Shown piece after piece: positions 52,301 through 62,995 of a DNA stretch of 64,000 nt. The stretch lies in assembly GCF_014323705.1 (NCBI RefSeq), contig NZ_JABVEC010000015.1:1-64000 (forward strand), in the 5' to 3' direction. Source of the DNA: Actinomadura alba (GTDB lineage: Bacteria > Actinomycetota > Actinomycetes > Streptosporangiales > Streptosporangiaceae). Both the position numbers and the translations under genes were made by a program. The notes beneath the pieces are model-generated. The model saw only the letters and a program-made list of their open reading frames with translations. It was not told where the DNA came from and made no database searches. Positions within the stretch are counted from its first letter, which is position 1. Each line of letters opens with the position of its first letter.

Positions 52301-54573
52301 CCTTTGTGCTCGACGCCGCCCTGCGCCCGGTGCCGCAGGGCGTGGCCGGGGAGCTGTACGTCGCCGGGCGCGGCCTGGCGCGCGGATACCTGGGCCGACC
52401 GGGTCTGACCGCCGAACGGTTCGTCGCGTGCCCGTTCGGCCCGCCGGGCGCGCGGATGTACCGTACGGGCGACCGGGCGCGGTGGCGCGCTGACGGCACC
52501 CTGGACTTCCTCGGCAGGGTGGACGACCAGCTCAAGATCCGCGGTTTCCGGATCGAACCCGGTGAGATCGAGGCGGCGCTGACCCGGCATCCGGCCGTGG
52601 CGCAGGCGGCCGTGGTGGTCCACCGGGCCGGTGAGGTGATCCGGTTGGTCGGCTACGCCGCCCCGGCGGCCGGGCCGGTCGACACCGCAGACGTACGTGC
52701 TCACGTGGCGCGGTTCCTGCCGGAGTACATGGTGCCGGCGACGATCGTGGCGCTGCCGGGGCCGCTGCCGCTGACGCCGAACGGCAAGCTCGACCGCCGC
52801 GCGCTGCCGGCGCCCGACTGGTCGGCCCGCACCGGCGAGGATCTGCCCACGACACCCGAGCAGCACCTGCTCGCCGGTCTGTTCGCGGAGATCCTCGCGC
52901 TGCCCGAGGTGGGGGTCCACGACGATTTCTTCGCCCTGGGCGGCCACTCCATGGCGGCGATGCGGCTGCTCGGGCGGATCCGCTCGACGCTCGACGTGGA
53001 CCTGACCGTACGCGACGTCTTCAACGCCCCCACGGTGGCGGCGCTGGCCGGCCGGCTGGCCGGCGCCACGGCCGGCCGCCCGCCGCTGAGGGCCGTCGAA
53101 CGGCCGGAGCGGCTCCCGGCGGCCCCGGCCCAGCGACGGCAGTGGGCGCTGCACCGCGCCGCCGGTGGGAACGCGCCCTGGGACATCGCCGTGGCGTTGC
53201 GTTCGCCCGTGCCTCTGGACGCCGGTGCGCTGCGGGCGGCGTTGCGCGATGTCGTCGAACGGCACGAACCCCTGCGTACCGTCTTCGCCGAGACCGGCAC
53301 GGACCGGCCCCACCGGCCCCATCGGGCGCGGCGGCCGGACCGGCCGGACGGGCCGGATCCGGAGCTCTGGCAGCGGGTGGCGGCCGCGTCGCCCGCACCG
53401 GGCGCGGAAGTGCTGACGGTGCAGTGCGACGGTGCCTGCGACGGCGGCCGCGACGGCCGCTGCGGCGCGATCGGCGACCGGCTGGCCGCGCTGGTCCGTA
53501 CCGGTCCCGCTCTGGCGCACGAGCCGCCGTTCCGCGCCCGCCTGCTGACCGGCGACTGCGGCGAGCAGGTGCTGCTGCTGACCGGGCACTACATCGGCGT
53601 CGACGAGTGGTCCATCGTGCCGCTGGTGCGCGACCTCGCCACCGCCTACGCGGCCCGCGGCGACGGGCGGGCTCCCGGCTGGGAACCGCTGCCGGTCGGC
53701 TATGCCGACTACACGCTGTGGTCACGGGAGCTCCTCGGCGAACCCGCCGATCCCGACAGCAGGTGCGCCCGGCAGATCGGCTACTGGCGGGCGGCCCTCC
53801 GGGACGTCCCCGCCGAGCTGGCGCTGCCCACGGACCGACCGAGGCCGGCCGTGCCGTCCCATCGCGGCGACTTCGTCGAGGTCGTGCTCGACCGGCGGCT
53901 GCACCGCGGCGTCGACCGGCTGGCCCGGCGGACCGGAACGAGCATGTTCATGGTCCTGCAGGCGGCGCTGGCCACGCTGCTGTCCCGCGAAGGGGCGGGG
54001 GAGGACCTGCCGATCGGCACTCTGGTCGCTGGCCGCACCGAGGAGGCGCTGGGCGGGCTGGTCGGGTGTTTCTCCAACACCCTGGTGCTCCGCACGGACA
54101 CCTCCAGTGACCCGCGCTTCCTCGACCTGCTGGCCCGCGTGCGCGAGACCGACCTCAGCGCCTTCGACCGGCAGGACGTCCCGTTCGACCAGGTCGTGGC
54201 GGCGCTCGGCGCGGGCGAGGCCGCACCGCGCACGCTCGCCCCCCAGGTGATGGTCGTCCATCACGAGGCGGCGCGACTCGCCGATCTCGGCGGGGCCGGC
54301 GCGCGGTTCGAGCCGGTGCCGACCGGGGCGCTCAGAGCCGATCTGACCCTCAGCTTCTACGAGCCCCCGGACGACGGGCCGGTGCACTGCCTGCTCGAGT
54401 ACTCCGTCGACCGCTTCGACCGGGCGACCGTGGCACGCCTTGCCGCGGACCTGGTGCTCGCGGTCGAGGCCGCGGTCGACCATCCGGAGCGCCCGCTCTC
54501 GGCGGTCACCGCCGGTGCCGGCCCATCAAGAAGATCACCTGCGGGTGACGACTCCAGGAGGAACGACTCATGA
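48865..54573 (+). CDS. Siderophore NRPS, part 2: A3(end)-T-C-A-T-C(terminal)
   Basis: Continuation of the NRPS in the -1 frame. By residue: rest of A3 to about 245 (YGPTEYTIN, then MVP...NGKLD), T3 (LGGHS, Ser295), C4 353-796 (HHITTDEWS, LCL-type), A4 812-1318, T4 (LGGHS, Ser1362), and a terminal condensation-like domain 1409-1885. In the terminal domain the catalytic motif is HYIGVDEWS: the second, catalytic His is Tyr (residue 1576). There is no thioesterase or reductase. In erythrochelin NRPS a terminal C domain is thought to release a diketopiperazine, and a similar fate is possible here. The A4 pocket (about DVFIVVAVN) resembles that of A1, so both may take the formylated hydroxyornithine (weak inference). 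The stop overlaps mbtH (ATGA). Confidence 0.9.
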   Translation: MWTRLRETEGTAGYNLYGPTEYTINTLGAATADSVTPTVGRPIFNTRAYVLDTWLRPVPPGTPGELYIGGVGLARGYHRRPGLTADRFVADPFAAVPGARMYRTGDLVRRAPDGNLDFLGRTDDQVKIRGYRVEPGEIEAALSEHPEVAHAAVIADGSGPGSVKRLIGYVVRRGEGTDPGELADTADGVTGSTGGADGSADGAFTAALRAHLKARLPDYMVPAALMPVERLPLTVNGKLDVAALPAPAVTASARSRPPRSPQERILCELFAEVLGLGDDARVGIDDGFFDLGGHSLLATRLISRARTALAAELAIRDLFEAPTVAELVVRAGADGGPARPALTRGTAADRPAEPPLSFAQRRLWLLQQMDGASAAYNFPLVARVRGALDVPAFRAALGDVMERHEALRTLIGEREGVPYQRVLPAGEARPVVEVIPAAEVSEQPGGVARLVRDAVARPFDLATEPPLRVTIAETGPDEHVIVLLLHHITTDEWSDRPFLRDLGEAYAARRRGGAPGWTPLPVQYADYTLWQRRLLGDLSDPGGLAARQLHYWRETLSGAPEQLELPADRAHPARPASHGGDLEVELDPESCRGLRRLARETGASMFMVLQAAVAALLHRLGAGEDIPLGAPVAGRTDDALDDLVGFFVNTLVLRTDVSGDPSFTELVARVRETDLAAFSHQDVPFDAVVEAVNPARSPGRNPLFQVMVGYRNRIGGGFELAGLDVEEEHFETETAKFDLVFSFAEDGATGRIACLLEYRTDLFDRATAEGLGDRLSRLVDAVAADPAVAVSRIDVLGPAERHRVVEVFNATDRSVPEASLPALFDRRVAETPDAIAAVDRARSVTYARLDAEAERVARRLERHGTGPGSVVGVAVPRSVEMVATVLGVLRLGAAYLPLDLTHPADRIAYMLADSGARLVVATESVTGRIPEVENVSRLLLDDPDGAGDGYGAVEGGDVQASESRGAEVPLDSAAYVIYTSGSTGRPKGVVVPHEGIGSLVATAVDRMGVEASSRVLQFASVGFDVAVFELAMSLCTGARLVLMPDEARVAGPALTDFIREQGVTHMILPPSLVSALPAGCELPEGSTVLVGTETVPPEVVDRWAERLNLFVAYGLTEATVNSTLWTAERGRRGAVPIGRPDPNTRAFVLDAALRPVPQGVAGELYVAGRGLARGYLGRPGLTAERFVACPFGPPGARMYRTGDRARWRADGTLDFLGRVDDQLKIRGFRIEPGEIEAALTRHPAVAQAAVVVHRAGEVIRLVGYAAPAAGPVDTADVRAHVARFLPEYMVPATIVALPGPLPLTPNGKLDRRALPAPDWSARTGEDLPTTPEQHLLAGLFAEILALPEVGVHDDFFALGGHSMAAMRLLGRIRSTLDVDLTVRDVFNAPTVAALAGRLAGATAGRPPLRAVERPERLPAAPAQRRQWALHRAAGGNAPWDIAVALRSPVPLDAGALRAALRDVVERHEPLRTVFAETGTDRPHRPHRARRPDRPDGPDPELWQRVAAASPAPGAEVLTVQCDGACDGGRDGRCGAIGDRLAALVRTGPALAHEPPFRARLLTGDCGEQVLLLTGHYIGVDEWSIVPLVRDLATAYAARGDGRAPGWEPLPVGYADYTLWSRELLGEPADPDSRCARQIGYWRAALRDVPAELALPTDRPRPAVPSHRGDFVEVVLDRRLHRGVDRLARRTGTSMFMVLQAALATLLSREGAGEDLPIGTLVAGRTEEALGGLVGCFSNTLVLRTDTSSDPRFLDLLARVRETDLSAFDRQDVPFDQVVAALGAGEAAPRTLAPQVMVVHHEAARLADLGGAGARFEPVPTGALRADLTLSFYEPPDDGPVHCLLEYSVDRFDRATVARLAADLVLAVEAAVDHPERPLSAVTAGAGPSRRSPAGDDSRRNDS

Positions 54574-54779
54574 CCAACCCGTTCGAGGACCCCGCTGGCC
54601 GCTACCTCGTGCTCGTCAACGCGGAGGGCCAGCACTCCCTGTGGCCGTCGTTCGTCGACGTGCCGGCCGGCTGGACCGTGGCGTTCGGCGAGGACTCCCG
54701 CGAGGCGTGCCTGGCGTACGTGGAGGAGAACTGGACGGACCTGCGCCCGAAGAGCCTCATCGAGGCGATGGGCGAGTGA
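54570..54779 (+). CDS. MbtH-like protein
   Basis: 69 residues with the complete family signature NAEGQHSLWPSFVDVPAGW and the C-terminal WTDLRPKSL. MbtH proteins bind adenylation domains and are needed for their folding or activity. AGGAGG precedes the start, which overlaps the NRPS stop, so the two are made together. Its 3' end overlaps the convergent MerR gene by 23 bases. Confidence 0.96.
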   Translation: MTNPFEDPAGRYLVLVNAEGQHSLWPSFVDVPAGWTVAFGEDSREACLAYVEENWTDLRPKSLIEAMGE

Positions 54780-55524
54780 CCCCCGGGGCGACGCGCTCCA
54801 GGTAGGCGTACAGGGCGGCGGAGCCGCGCAGCCGCCGCATGCTGCGACGGTGCAGCTCCTGCTCGCGTTTGGCGAGCTCGGCGCGGACGCGCTCGGGGCT
54901 GCCCGTCGTACGCAGCTCGTCGAGGACGGCCTGGATGATGGGGAACGGGTACAGGCCGCGCCGGAGCAGCGCGACGATCCGGGCCTTGTGCAGCTCGGAC
55001 TCGTCGTACACGCGGTAGGCCGTGCCCTTCTCCCGGCCCGGCCGGAGTAGTCCGCGCTCCTCCCACACCCGCAGCGACGACGTGCGGACGCCGACGGCCC
55101 TGGCGACCTCACCGATCCGGAGCCCGCGGCGAGGGACCGGCCCGACCTCGGCGGAGGTCGAGACGACGGTCTCGAACGCGCCGAGCACCTTGTCGATCTC
55201 GGCGCGCTCGCGGTCCAGCTCGGCGTGGCTCTGGTCGAGTGACGCCAGCGCGCTTTCGACTTCGCCCCTGTGGACCGCGCGCATGATCTCCCGGGTACGG
55301 GACCAGCCGTGGCCCTCGGCCAGCAGCCGGGCGGCGACGAGCGCCTCGGCGTGCTCGCCGGTGAAGACCCGGTAGCCGTTCGCCGCCCGCTGGACCGGCG
55401 GGAGGACCTCCTGGTCCACGTAGTTGCGGACCTGCTGCACCGAGATCCCGGCCGTCCGAGCGAGATCGGTGGCCCGCAACCTGCCCTCGGGGCCGCCGCC
55501 CTCTGGTGGCTCTCCGCTCGGCAT
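54757..55524 (-). CDS. MerR-family regulator with two HTH domains
   Basis: 255 residues with two MerR-type winged HTH units: about 16-60 (LRATDLARTAGISVQQVRNY, then GYRVFTGEH) and about 135-180 (IGEVARAVGVRTSSLRVWEE, then AYRVYDESE). A helical dimerisation segment lies between them. No Cys-rich metal site, so a small-molecule ligand is likely. It is divergent from the UvrA-like gene, a pairing often seen in actinomycetes, and likely regulates it. It is not obviously part of siderophore synthesis. Confidence 0.88.
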   Translation of the reverse strand: MPSGEPPEGGGPEGRLRATDLARTAGISVQQVRNYVDQEVLPPVQRAANGYRVFTGEHAEALVAARLLAEGHGWSRTREIMRAVHRGEVESALASLDQSHAELDRERAEIDKVLGAFETVVSTSAEVGPVPRRGLRIGEVARAVGVRTSSLRVWEERGLLRPGREKGTAYRVYDESELHKARIVALLRRGLYPFPIIQAVLDELRTTGSPERVRAELAKREQELHRRSMRRLRGSAALYAYLERVAPGVTRPSPR

Positions 55525-55696
55525 GCGATGAGCTTATCGCTTCACGTGGATTTGAGCCTTTTGATGATGGAATCGCAGGACGGTCGCTGTATTTCGCCGA
55601 AAACCCTCTATGAGCGACTTAATGAAAGAATTGAAGCGGATAAATCCCCCGACCGAGCAGTCGGCGGTTTCCGCCTGCGATCTTTGAAGGGTTCTC

Positions 55697-58030
<2,334 letters not shown>

Positions 58031-58042
58031 ACCCAGCCGCGA

Positions 58043-58061
58043 CACGGCTTCTGGAGCCGTG
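58043..58061. terminator. Hairpin between convergent genes
   Basis: Perfect 7-bp stem CACGGCT/AGCCGTG with loop TCTGG, 12 bases after the UvrA-like stop. No U tract. Fits a bidirectional terminator for it and the lipoprotein gene opposite. Confidence 0.45.
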
Positions 58062-58122
58062 ATCATGCAGTTGTTCGCGGGGCCGAGGCGGTCGCGTGTC
58101 CCGCCATGCTCCTCCGGTGCCG

Positions 58123-59193
58123 TCAGGTGGCCGGGACGACCTTGGTGGCGGCGTCTCCGTCGACGGCCTTGGCCAGTTGGGGGACCAGCCGGTCGAGGAC
58201 GTACGGGATGCTGAGCACCGAGGCGAACGACACCGCGTGGCCGTAGCTCGACTTCTCGTCGAGGAACACCTCGCGCTCCTGCTCGGCCACCTCGAGCGCG
58301 CCGTACAGCCGGTCGGCGTGCAGCTTGGACCGGTCGGCCTTGACGTCGGGCACGATCCAGACGATGGCGTCCGTGTCGAGCAGGTCAACGCGCTCCCGGC
58401 TGATGTTGGCGCCGAACTTGGCTCCGATGACCTTGTCGAGGTCGGCGGGGATCGTGAATCCGAGTGACGCCAGCACGCGCGACCGGGGATCCTGGGCCCC
58501 GTACACGAAGTGCCCGTCGTAGGGCGTGGCGAGCAGCCCGGTCCTGCCCTTGAACTCGGGTTGGTCCTTCCGCTCCTTGGCGAGCCGGGCCTCCAGATCG
58601 GCGACGACCTTCTCGGCCTGCTCTCTCTTGCCGATGGCCAGGCCGGCCGTCTTGGTCAGCTCCTGCCAGGGGATGCCGTAGTCGGCGTACTCCTTGGGCT
58701 GCGCGACCGTTGGCGCGATCTTCGACAGGGTCGTGTAGGTGTTCTTGGTGGTCCCCGCGTACAGGCTCAGGATGAGGTCGGGCTTGAGGGCCGCGACCTT
58801 CTCGAGCGGCGGGCCGCCGCCCGTGTCCTTGAGCACCTCGGGCAGAGCGGCGCCACCGCGCCTGTCCTGGGCCCACGGGCCGATGGCACCGGGGTAGCCG
58901 CCGTCGAACTCGGTGGCGCCGACCGGCACGACCCCGAGGGCGAGGAGGGCGTCCTGGTCGGTCAGCCCCACCGTGACGATCCGCTTGGGCTCCTTGGTGA
59001 TCGTGGTGCTGCCGTACTTGTGCTGGACGGTCACGGGGAATGCCGTGCCGCCGGACGCGGCGGGCGCGGACGTCTCGGACTCGGAGCCGCCGCCGCAGGC
59101 GGTCAGCGCGGTGAGGGCGAGCGCCAGCGAGGTGAACAGGCCGGCGAGACGGGCTCGCCGCAGGAACGGTCCCGATGTACGGGGACGCTTCAT
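58123..59193 (-). CDS. Iron-siderophore binding lipoprotein 2
   Basis: 356 residues from ATG 59193, which follows AAGGA. Signal with lipobox LTAC, then a low-complexity Ser/Gly linker and a class III binding fold (HKYGSTTI, RIVTVGLTDQDALLALGV, KPDLILSLYAG). Paralogue of lipoprotein 1, so the locus encodes two receptors that may take different ferric siderophores or serve different permeases. The iron box at 59218 lies directly upstream. Confidence 0.92.
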   Translation of the reverse strand: MKRPRTSGPFLRRARLAGLFTSLALALTALTACGGGSESETSAPAASGGTAFPVTVQHKYGSTTITKEPKRIVTVGLTDQDALLALGVVPVGATEFDGGYPGAIGPWAQDRRGGAALPEVLKDTGGGPPLEKVAALKPDLILSLYAGTTKNTYTTLSKIAPTVAQPKEYADYGIPWQELTKTAGLAIGKREQAEKVVADLEARLAKERKDQPEFKGRTGLLATPYDGHFVYGAQDPRSRVLASLGFTIPADLDKVIGAKFGANISRERVDLLDTDAIVWIVPDVKADRSKLHADRLYGALEVAEQEREVFLDEKSSYGHAVSFASVLSIPYVLDRLVPQLAKAVDGDAATKVVPAT

Positions 59194-59217
59194 GGTGATC
59201 CTTACCGTCAAGCAAAA

Positions 59218-59236
59218 TTAGGTATGCCTAACCTAA
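59218..59236. promoter_or_regulatory. Iron box 5
   Basis: TTAGGTATGCCTAACCTAA, 24 bases upstream of the lipoprotein 2 start. Close to the full consensus. Confidence 0.85.
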
Positions 59237-59279
59237 CTAGTCCGGCCACTGACGGGCAACATCGGGGTGGGCGTGGAGC

Positions 59280-61064
59280 TCAGGACCGGCGCTGGTCCGA
59301 CCACGCCTCCCACAACGCGGCGTAGCGCCCGTCCGCGGCGACGAGGTCCTCGTGCCGCCCGGCCTCGACGATGCGGCCGTCGTGCATCACGACGACGCGA
59401 TCGGCGGCCGCGGCCTGGGTGAGACGGTGGGCGACGACCAGCGCGGTGCGACCCTCGATCGCTCGCGCGGCCGCCGCCTCGAGGGCGCGTGCGCCCGCGC
59501 TGCCCGCCTCGGCGGTGGCCTCGTCGAGGATCACGATGGGCGGGTCGGCGAGGACGATCCGGGCCAGCGCGAGCTGCTGCGCCTGGGCGACGGTGAGCCG
59601 GTGCCCGCTCGCGCCGACCACCGTGGCCAGCCCATCGGGCAGCGCCTCGGCCCACGCGAGCGCGCCGACGTGCTCGAGCGCGGAGCGCAGCTCGCCGTCG
59701 GTCGCGCCGGGCCGGGCCAGCCGCAGGTCCTCGGCGAGCGACCCGGCGAACACGTGGACCTCCTGCGTGATGAGCGCCACCGTGGCGCGTACGGTGGCGT
59801 GATCCAGTGCGCCGAGGTCGACACCGCCCAGCGCGATGGCCCCGTTGGTCGGCCGGTGGATGCCCGCGACCAGTTTGGCCAGGGTGGTCTTGCCGGCGCC
59901 GCTGGCGCCGACCAGGGCCACCAGCTCCTTCGCGCTGATGCCGAGGTCGATGTCGTACAGCACCTGGTGGCCGGGCACGTACGCGTGGCCGACCCCGGCG
60001 GCGTCGATCGACGCGTCGGCCGGTTCCGCCGGCCGGTGCGGCTCGGGCGGAAGCGGCAGGTCGGCCACCCCGACGAGCCGGGCGAGCCCGGCCGTGGCCG
60101 CCTGCGCGTCGTCCACGAGGCCGAGCGCGGCGTTGATGGGGTTGAAGAGGCTGTGGAAGTAGAGCGCGGCGGCGCTCGCCGTGCCCACGCTGACGCTCCC
60201 GTTCCGTACGAGGAGGAAGCCGGTGACGAGCACGGCGGTGAGCCCGACGAACTCGGCGAGGTTGAGCCGGGCGTAGAAGCGGCTGACCAGCCGGATGCCG
60301 CGCAGGGCGAGGTCGACCGCGGCCTGCGAGCGTTGCCGGACCCGGCCGGTGTGCTCCCCGGCGAGCCGGAACGCCCGTACGGTCGCGGCGCCGCCGACAG
60401 TGCCGAGCAGTTGCTGCTGCTGTGCCCCGACGGCGACGCGCTGCGCGGCGTAGAGCGGAACCGCGCGGCGGACGTACCAGCGGACCGTGTGGAACTGGAT
60501 CGGTGCCGCGAGCAGGGCCGCGAGCAAGAACCGCCAGTCCAGGACGGCCAGGCCCACCAGAGTGAGGGCGATGGTCAGCACCGAGCGGGCGAGTTCGGGA
60601 AGCGCGTTGCGGACCGCTTCGGCGATCACCGACACGTCGCCCGTGACGCGCGCGGTGAGGTCGCCGATGCCGGCCCGCTCCACCCGGTCGAGAGGGAGGT
60701 GCAGGGCCCGTTCGACGAACCGCTCGCGCAGCCCCGCGAGCATGCTCTCACCGAGCCGGGCCACCAGGGAGAGACCGAGGGCGGTGGTCACCCCCTGGGC
60801 GATCGCGATCACGACGAGCAGGATGACCGGAGTGGTGATGGCGTCGGCCGGGCGGCGCTCGGCGACCAGGTCGATGATGTGGCCGAGCAGGGGGGCGGTC
60901 AGCAGGCCCACGCCGGTCGCCGTGACCAGTACGGCGAACCCGCCAAGGGCGAGCCGGCGGTGCGGTCGCAACAACTCGCCCACCGCCGCTCGGGTCCGCG
61001 CCCCGGTGGCCGTGGGCAGCAGCTCGCGGGCCGGCTCCGCCGCCGGCCGTCCCGCCACGGTCAT
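59280..61064 (-). CDS. ABC exporter-fold subunit B (intact Walker sites, degenerate signature)
   Basis: 594 residues: six-helix membrane domain (about 35-310), then an ATPase domain. Walker A GASGAGKTT and Walker B IVILDEATAEAG are intact, but the signature LSGGQ is replaced by LTVAQAQQ. Forms a pair with the gene at 61118, which has the opposite defects (dead Walker A, good LSGGQ). The heterodimer would have one working and one dead ATP site. Similar paired half-transporters (IrtA/IrtB, YbtP/YbtQ) import ferric siderophores despite the exporter fold. Confidence 0.9.
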   Translation of the reverse strand: MTVAGRPAAEPARELLPTATGARTRAAVGELLRPHRRLALGGFAVLVTATGVGLLTAPLLGHIIDLVAERRPADAITTPVILLVVIAIAQGVTTALGLSLVARLGESMLAGLRERFVERALHLPLDRVERAGIGDLTARVTGDVSVIAEAVRNALPELARSVLTIALTLVGLAVLDWRFLLAALLAAPIQFHTVRWYVRRAVPLYAAQRVAVGAQQQQLLGTVGGAATVRAFRLAGEHTGRVRQRSQAAVDLALRGIRLVSRFYARLNLAEFVGLTAVLVTGFLLVRNGSVSVGTASAAALYFHSLFNPINAALGLVDDAQAATAGLARLVGVADLPLPPEPHRPAEPADASIDAAGVGHAYVPGHQVLYDIDLGISAKELVALVGASGAGKTTLAKLVAGIHRPTNGAIALGGVDLGALDHATVRATVALITQEVHVFAGSLAEDLRLARPGATDGELRSALEHVGALAWAEALPDGLATVVGASGHRLTVAQAQQLALARIVLADPPIVILDEATAEAGSAGARALEAAAARAIEGRTALVVAHRLTQAAAADRVVVMHDGRIVEAGRHEDLVAADGRYAALWEAWSDQRRS

Positions 61065-61117
61065 CAGGTCTTCCTCTCGGTAGTGCGTGCGCCGGACGCG
61101 CCGGTCCGGGCGCCGGC

Positions 61118-62803
61118 TCAGGCGGACACCGTCGTCCGGTAGGTCTCGTGGTCGCGCATCAGGTCGGCGTGGGTGCCTTCGGCGGTCACCACGCCGCCGT
61201 CCACGACCACCACACGGTCGGTCTCGGCCAGCAGCGCGGGACTGGTCGCCACCACGATCGTCGTGCGCCCGCGCCGGGCCTTCCTGATCCCGGCCGCGAT
61301 GCGGGTCTCGGTGACCGTGTCGATCGCCGTGGTCGGATCGTGCAGGACCAGGACCGGTGGGTCGGCCGCCAGGGCGCGTGCGAGGGCCACCCGCTGGCGC
61401 TGACCACCGGACAGCGTCAGGCCTCGCTCGGCGAGAACGGTCGCGGTGCCCTGCGGCAGGTTCCGCGCGACCTCGTCGGCGCCCGAGGCCGTGAGCGCCG
61501 GTTCGACGTCGGTCCGGTCCGTCGCCGCCGTGACGTTGTCGAGCAGGCTGCCCTCGAACAGTTCCGCGTCGTGGGCCGCCACGAGCAGCGCGGCGCGGAG
61601 GTCGCCCGGTTCGAGGCTGGGGAGGCTCACCCCGTCGAGCTCGATCGAACCCGACACCGGATCCACGTCACGGCCGAGGCACTGCAGCAGCGCGGTCGCG
61701 GTGGCGGGGTTGGGCGCGACCACGCCGATCAGCTCGCCGGGCGTGACGTCGAGGTCCACCCCGCGCAGCGCGGCGTGCGCGACGCCGCGCATCCGGACGT
61801 GGCCGCGGACCGGCGCGGGCGCGCGGCCGGTGCCGGGTGTCACCGTGGGGGGCGTCGACAGCACGGAGGCGACCCGGGCCGCCGAGGCGCGGCCCTGGGC
61901 GAACTCCGTGTTGACCCAGGAGAAGATGGACAGCGGCGTGAGGAGGAACTGGGCGAGCCCGACGGCGGCCACGAGCCCACCGACGCTGATGTCACCCGCC
62001 GCCGCCAGCCGTCCGCCGACCAGCGCGACGACGGCGATGAAGACGCCCGTCAGCGCGAGCACGGAGCCGTCGTGCCAGGCCTCGGCGCGCGCCGCGCGGA
62101 GCGTCGCGGCCAGCGAGTCGCGGCTGGTGCGCCGGTAGCGCGTGACCGCCGCGGACTCGGCGCCGATGCCCTTGAGCACCCGCAGGCCCGCGACCAGGTC
62201 GGCGGCGATCCCGGACGCGTGCGACGCCCGCTCCTGCTCGACGGCGCTGCGGCGCTCCAGCGGCCGGCCCAGCAGGTGCGCCAGCCAGAGCAGCGGGGGA
62301 GCACCGAGCAGGACGAGCAGGCCGAGCGGCACCGAGATCCAGAGCAGCGCCACAGCGCCCACGAGCAGCCCGGCCGCGGCGGCCGTCCCGGCGGTCACCG
62401 CGATGTTCACCGCACCGACGCGTTTGGCGTCGGCGGTCGCGATGCTGACGAGTGCGCCCGGCAGGCGGCCGGTCTCGGCTCCTCCCCGAGGATCGAGGAC
62501 CCGTTCGGTCAGCTCGATCCGCAGGTCGTGCGCGGCGCGTTCGGCGGCGCGTTCGGCGGCGCGGGAACCGAACCGGAAACTGAACGACAGCCCCACGAAA
62601 ACCAGGGCCAGCACCGCGATCCAGCGGACGAGCGCGCCGGGGTCCCCGCCCGAGACCGCCTGGTCGATGACGACGCCGACGACGACCGGCACCAGCGCCT
62701 CGCCCGCCTGGTGCGCGGCCGCCATCAGCGACCCGGCGGTGACGGGACGCCACTGGGCGGCGATGGCACGGCCGAGAACGTCCTTGCCGGTGCGCACCCT
62801 CAT
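61118..62803 (-). CDS. ABC exporter-fold subunit A (degenerate Walker sites, intact signature)
   Basis: 561 residues: membrane domain (about 15-305), then an ATPase domain with Walker A reduced to APNPATATAL (no Lys or Gly-rich loop) and Walker B changed to LVLHDPTTAID (catalytic Glu to Asp, Walker B Asp to His). The signature LSGGQRQRVALARA is perfect. It cannot bind ATP normally in its own Walker A site but should complete the ATP site of its partner at 59280. The two stand 53 bases apart on the same strand. An iron box at 62896 probably serves both directions. Confidence 0.9.
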   Translation of the reverse strand: MRVRTGKDVLGRAIAAQWRPVTAGSLMAAAHQAGEALVPVVVGVVIDQAVSGGDPGALVRWIAVLALVFVGLSFSFRFGSRAAERAAERAAHDLRIELTERVLDPRGGAETGRLPGALVSIATADAKRVGAVNIAVTAGTAAAAGLLVGAVALLWISVPLGLLVLLGAPPLLWLAHLLGRPLERRSAVEQERASHASGIAADLVAGLRVLKGIGAESAAVTRYRRTSRDSLAATLRAARAEAWHDGSVLALTGVFIAVVALVGGRLAAAGDISVGGLVAAVGLAQFLLTPLSIFSWVNTEFAQGRASAARVASVLSTPPTVTPGTGRAPAPVRGHVRMRGVAHAALRGVDLDVTPGELIGVVAPNPATATALLQCLGRDVDPVSGSIELDGVSLPSLEPGDLRAALLVAAHDAELFEGSLLDNVTAATDRTDVEPALTASGADEVARNLPQGTATVLAERGLTLSGGQRQRVALARALAADPPVLVLHDPTTAIDTVTETRIAAGIRKARRGRTTIVVATSPALLAETDRVVVVDGGVVTAEGTHADLMRDHETYRTTVSA

Positions 62804-62895
62804 ACCTCCGGTCGTTCGCGCGTCGCCGATTCACGGACTCCGTGCGCCCGTGCGGAGTCCGTGACAGTGGGACTCGCACGTGGGTGCGCAAGGGA

Positions 62896-62914
62896 TTAGC
62901 TAAGGCTAACCTAA
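62896..62914. promoter_or_regulatory. Iron box 6
   Basis: TTAGCTAAGGCTAACCTAA, between the divergent ABC pair (92 bases to its start) and the siderophore-interacting protein (81 bases to its start). Confidence 0.8.
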
Positions 62915-62995
62915 TCAGGTGCCGAGCGGCGTTACCGGTGGAAATATGCCGGATCCCTCGCCGCGATTCGTCCAGAGGCCGCATTCGGAGGCGGA

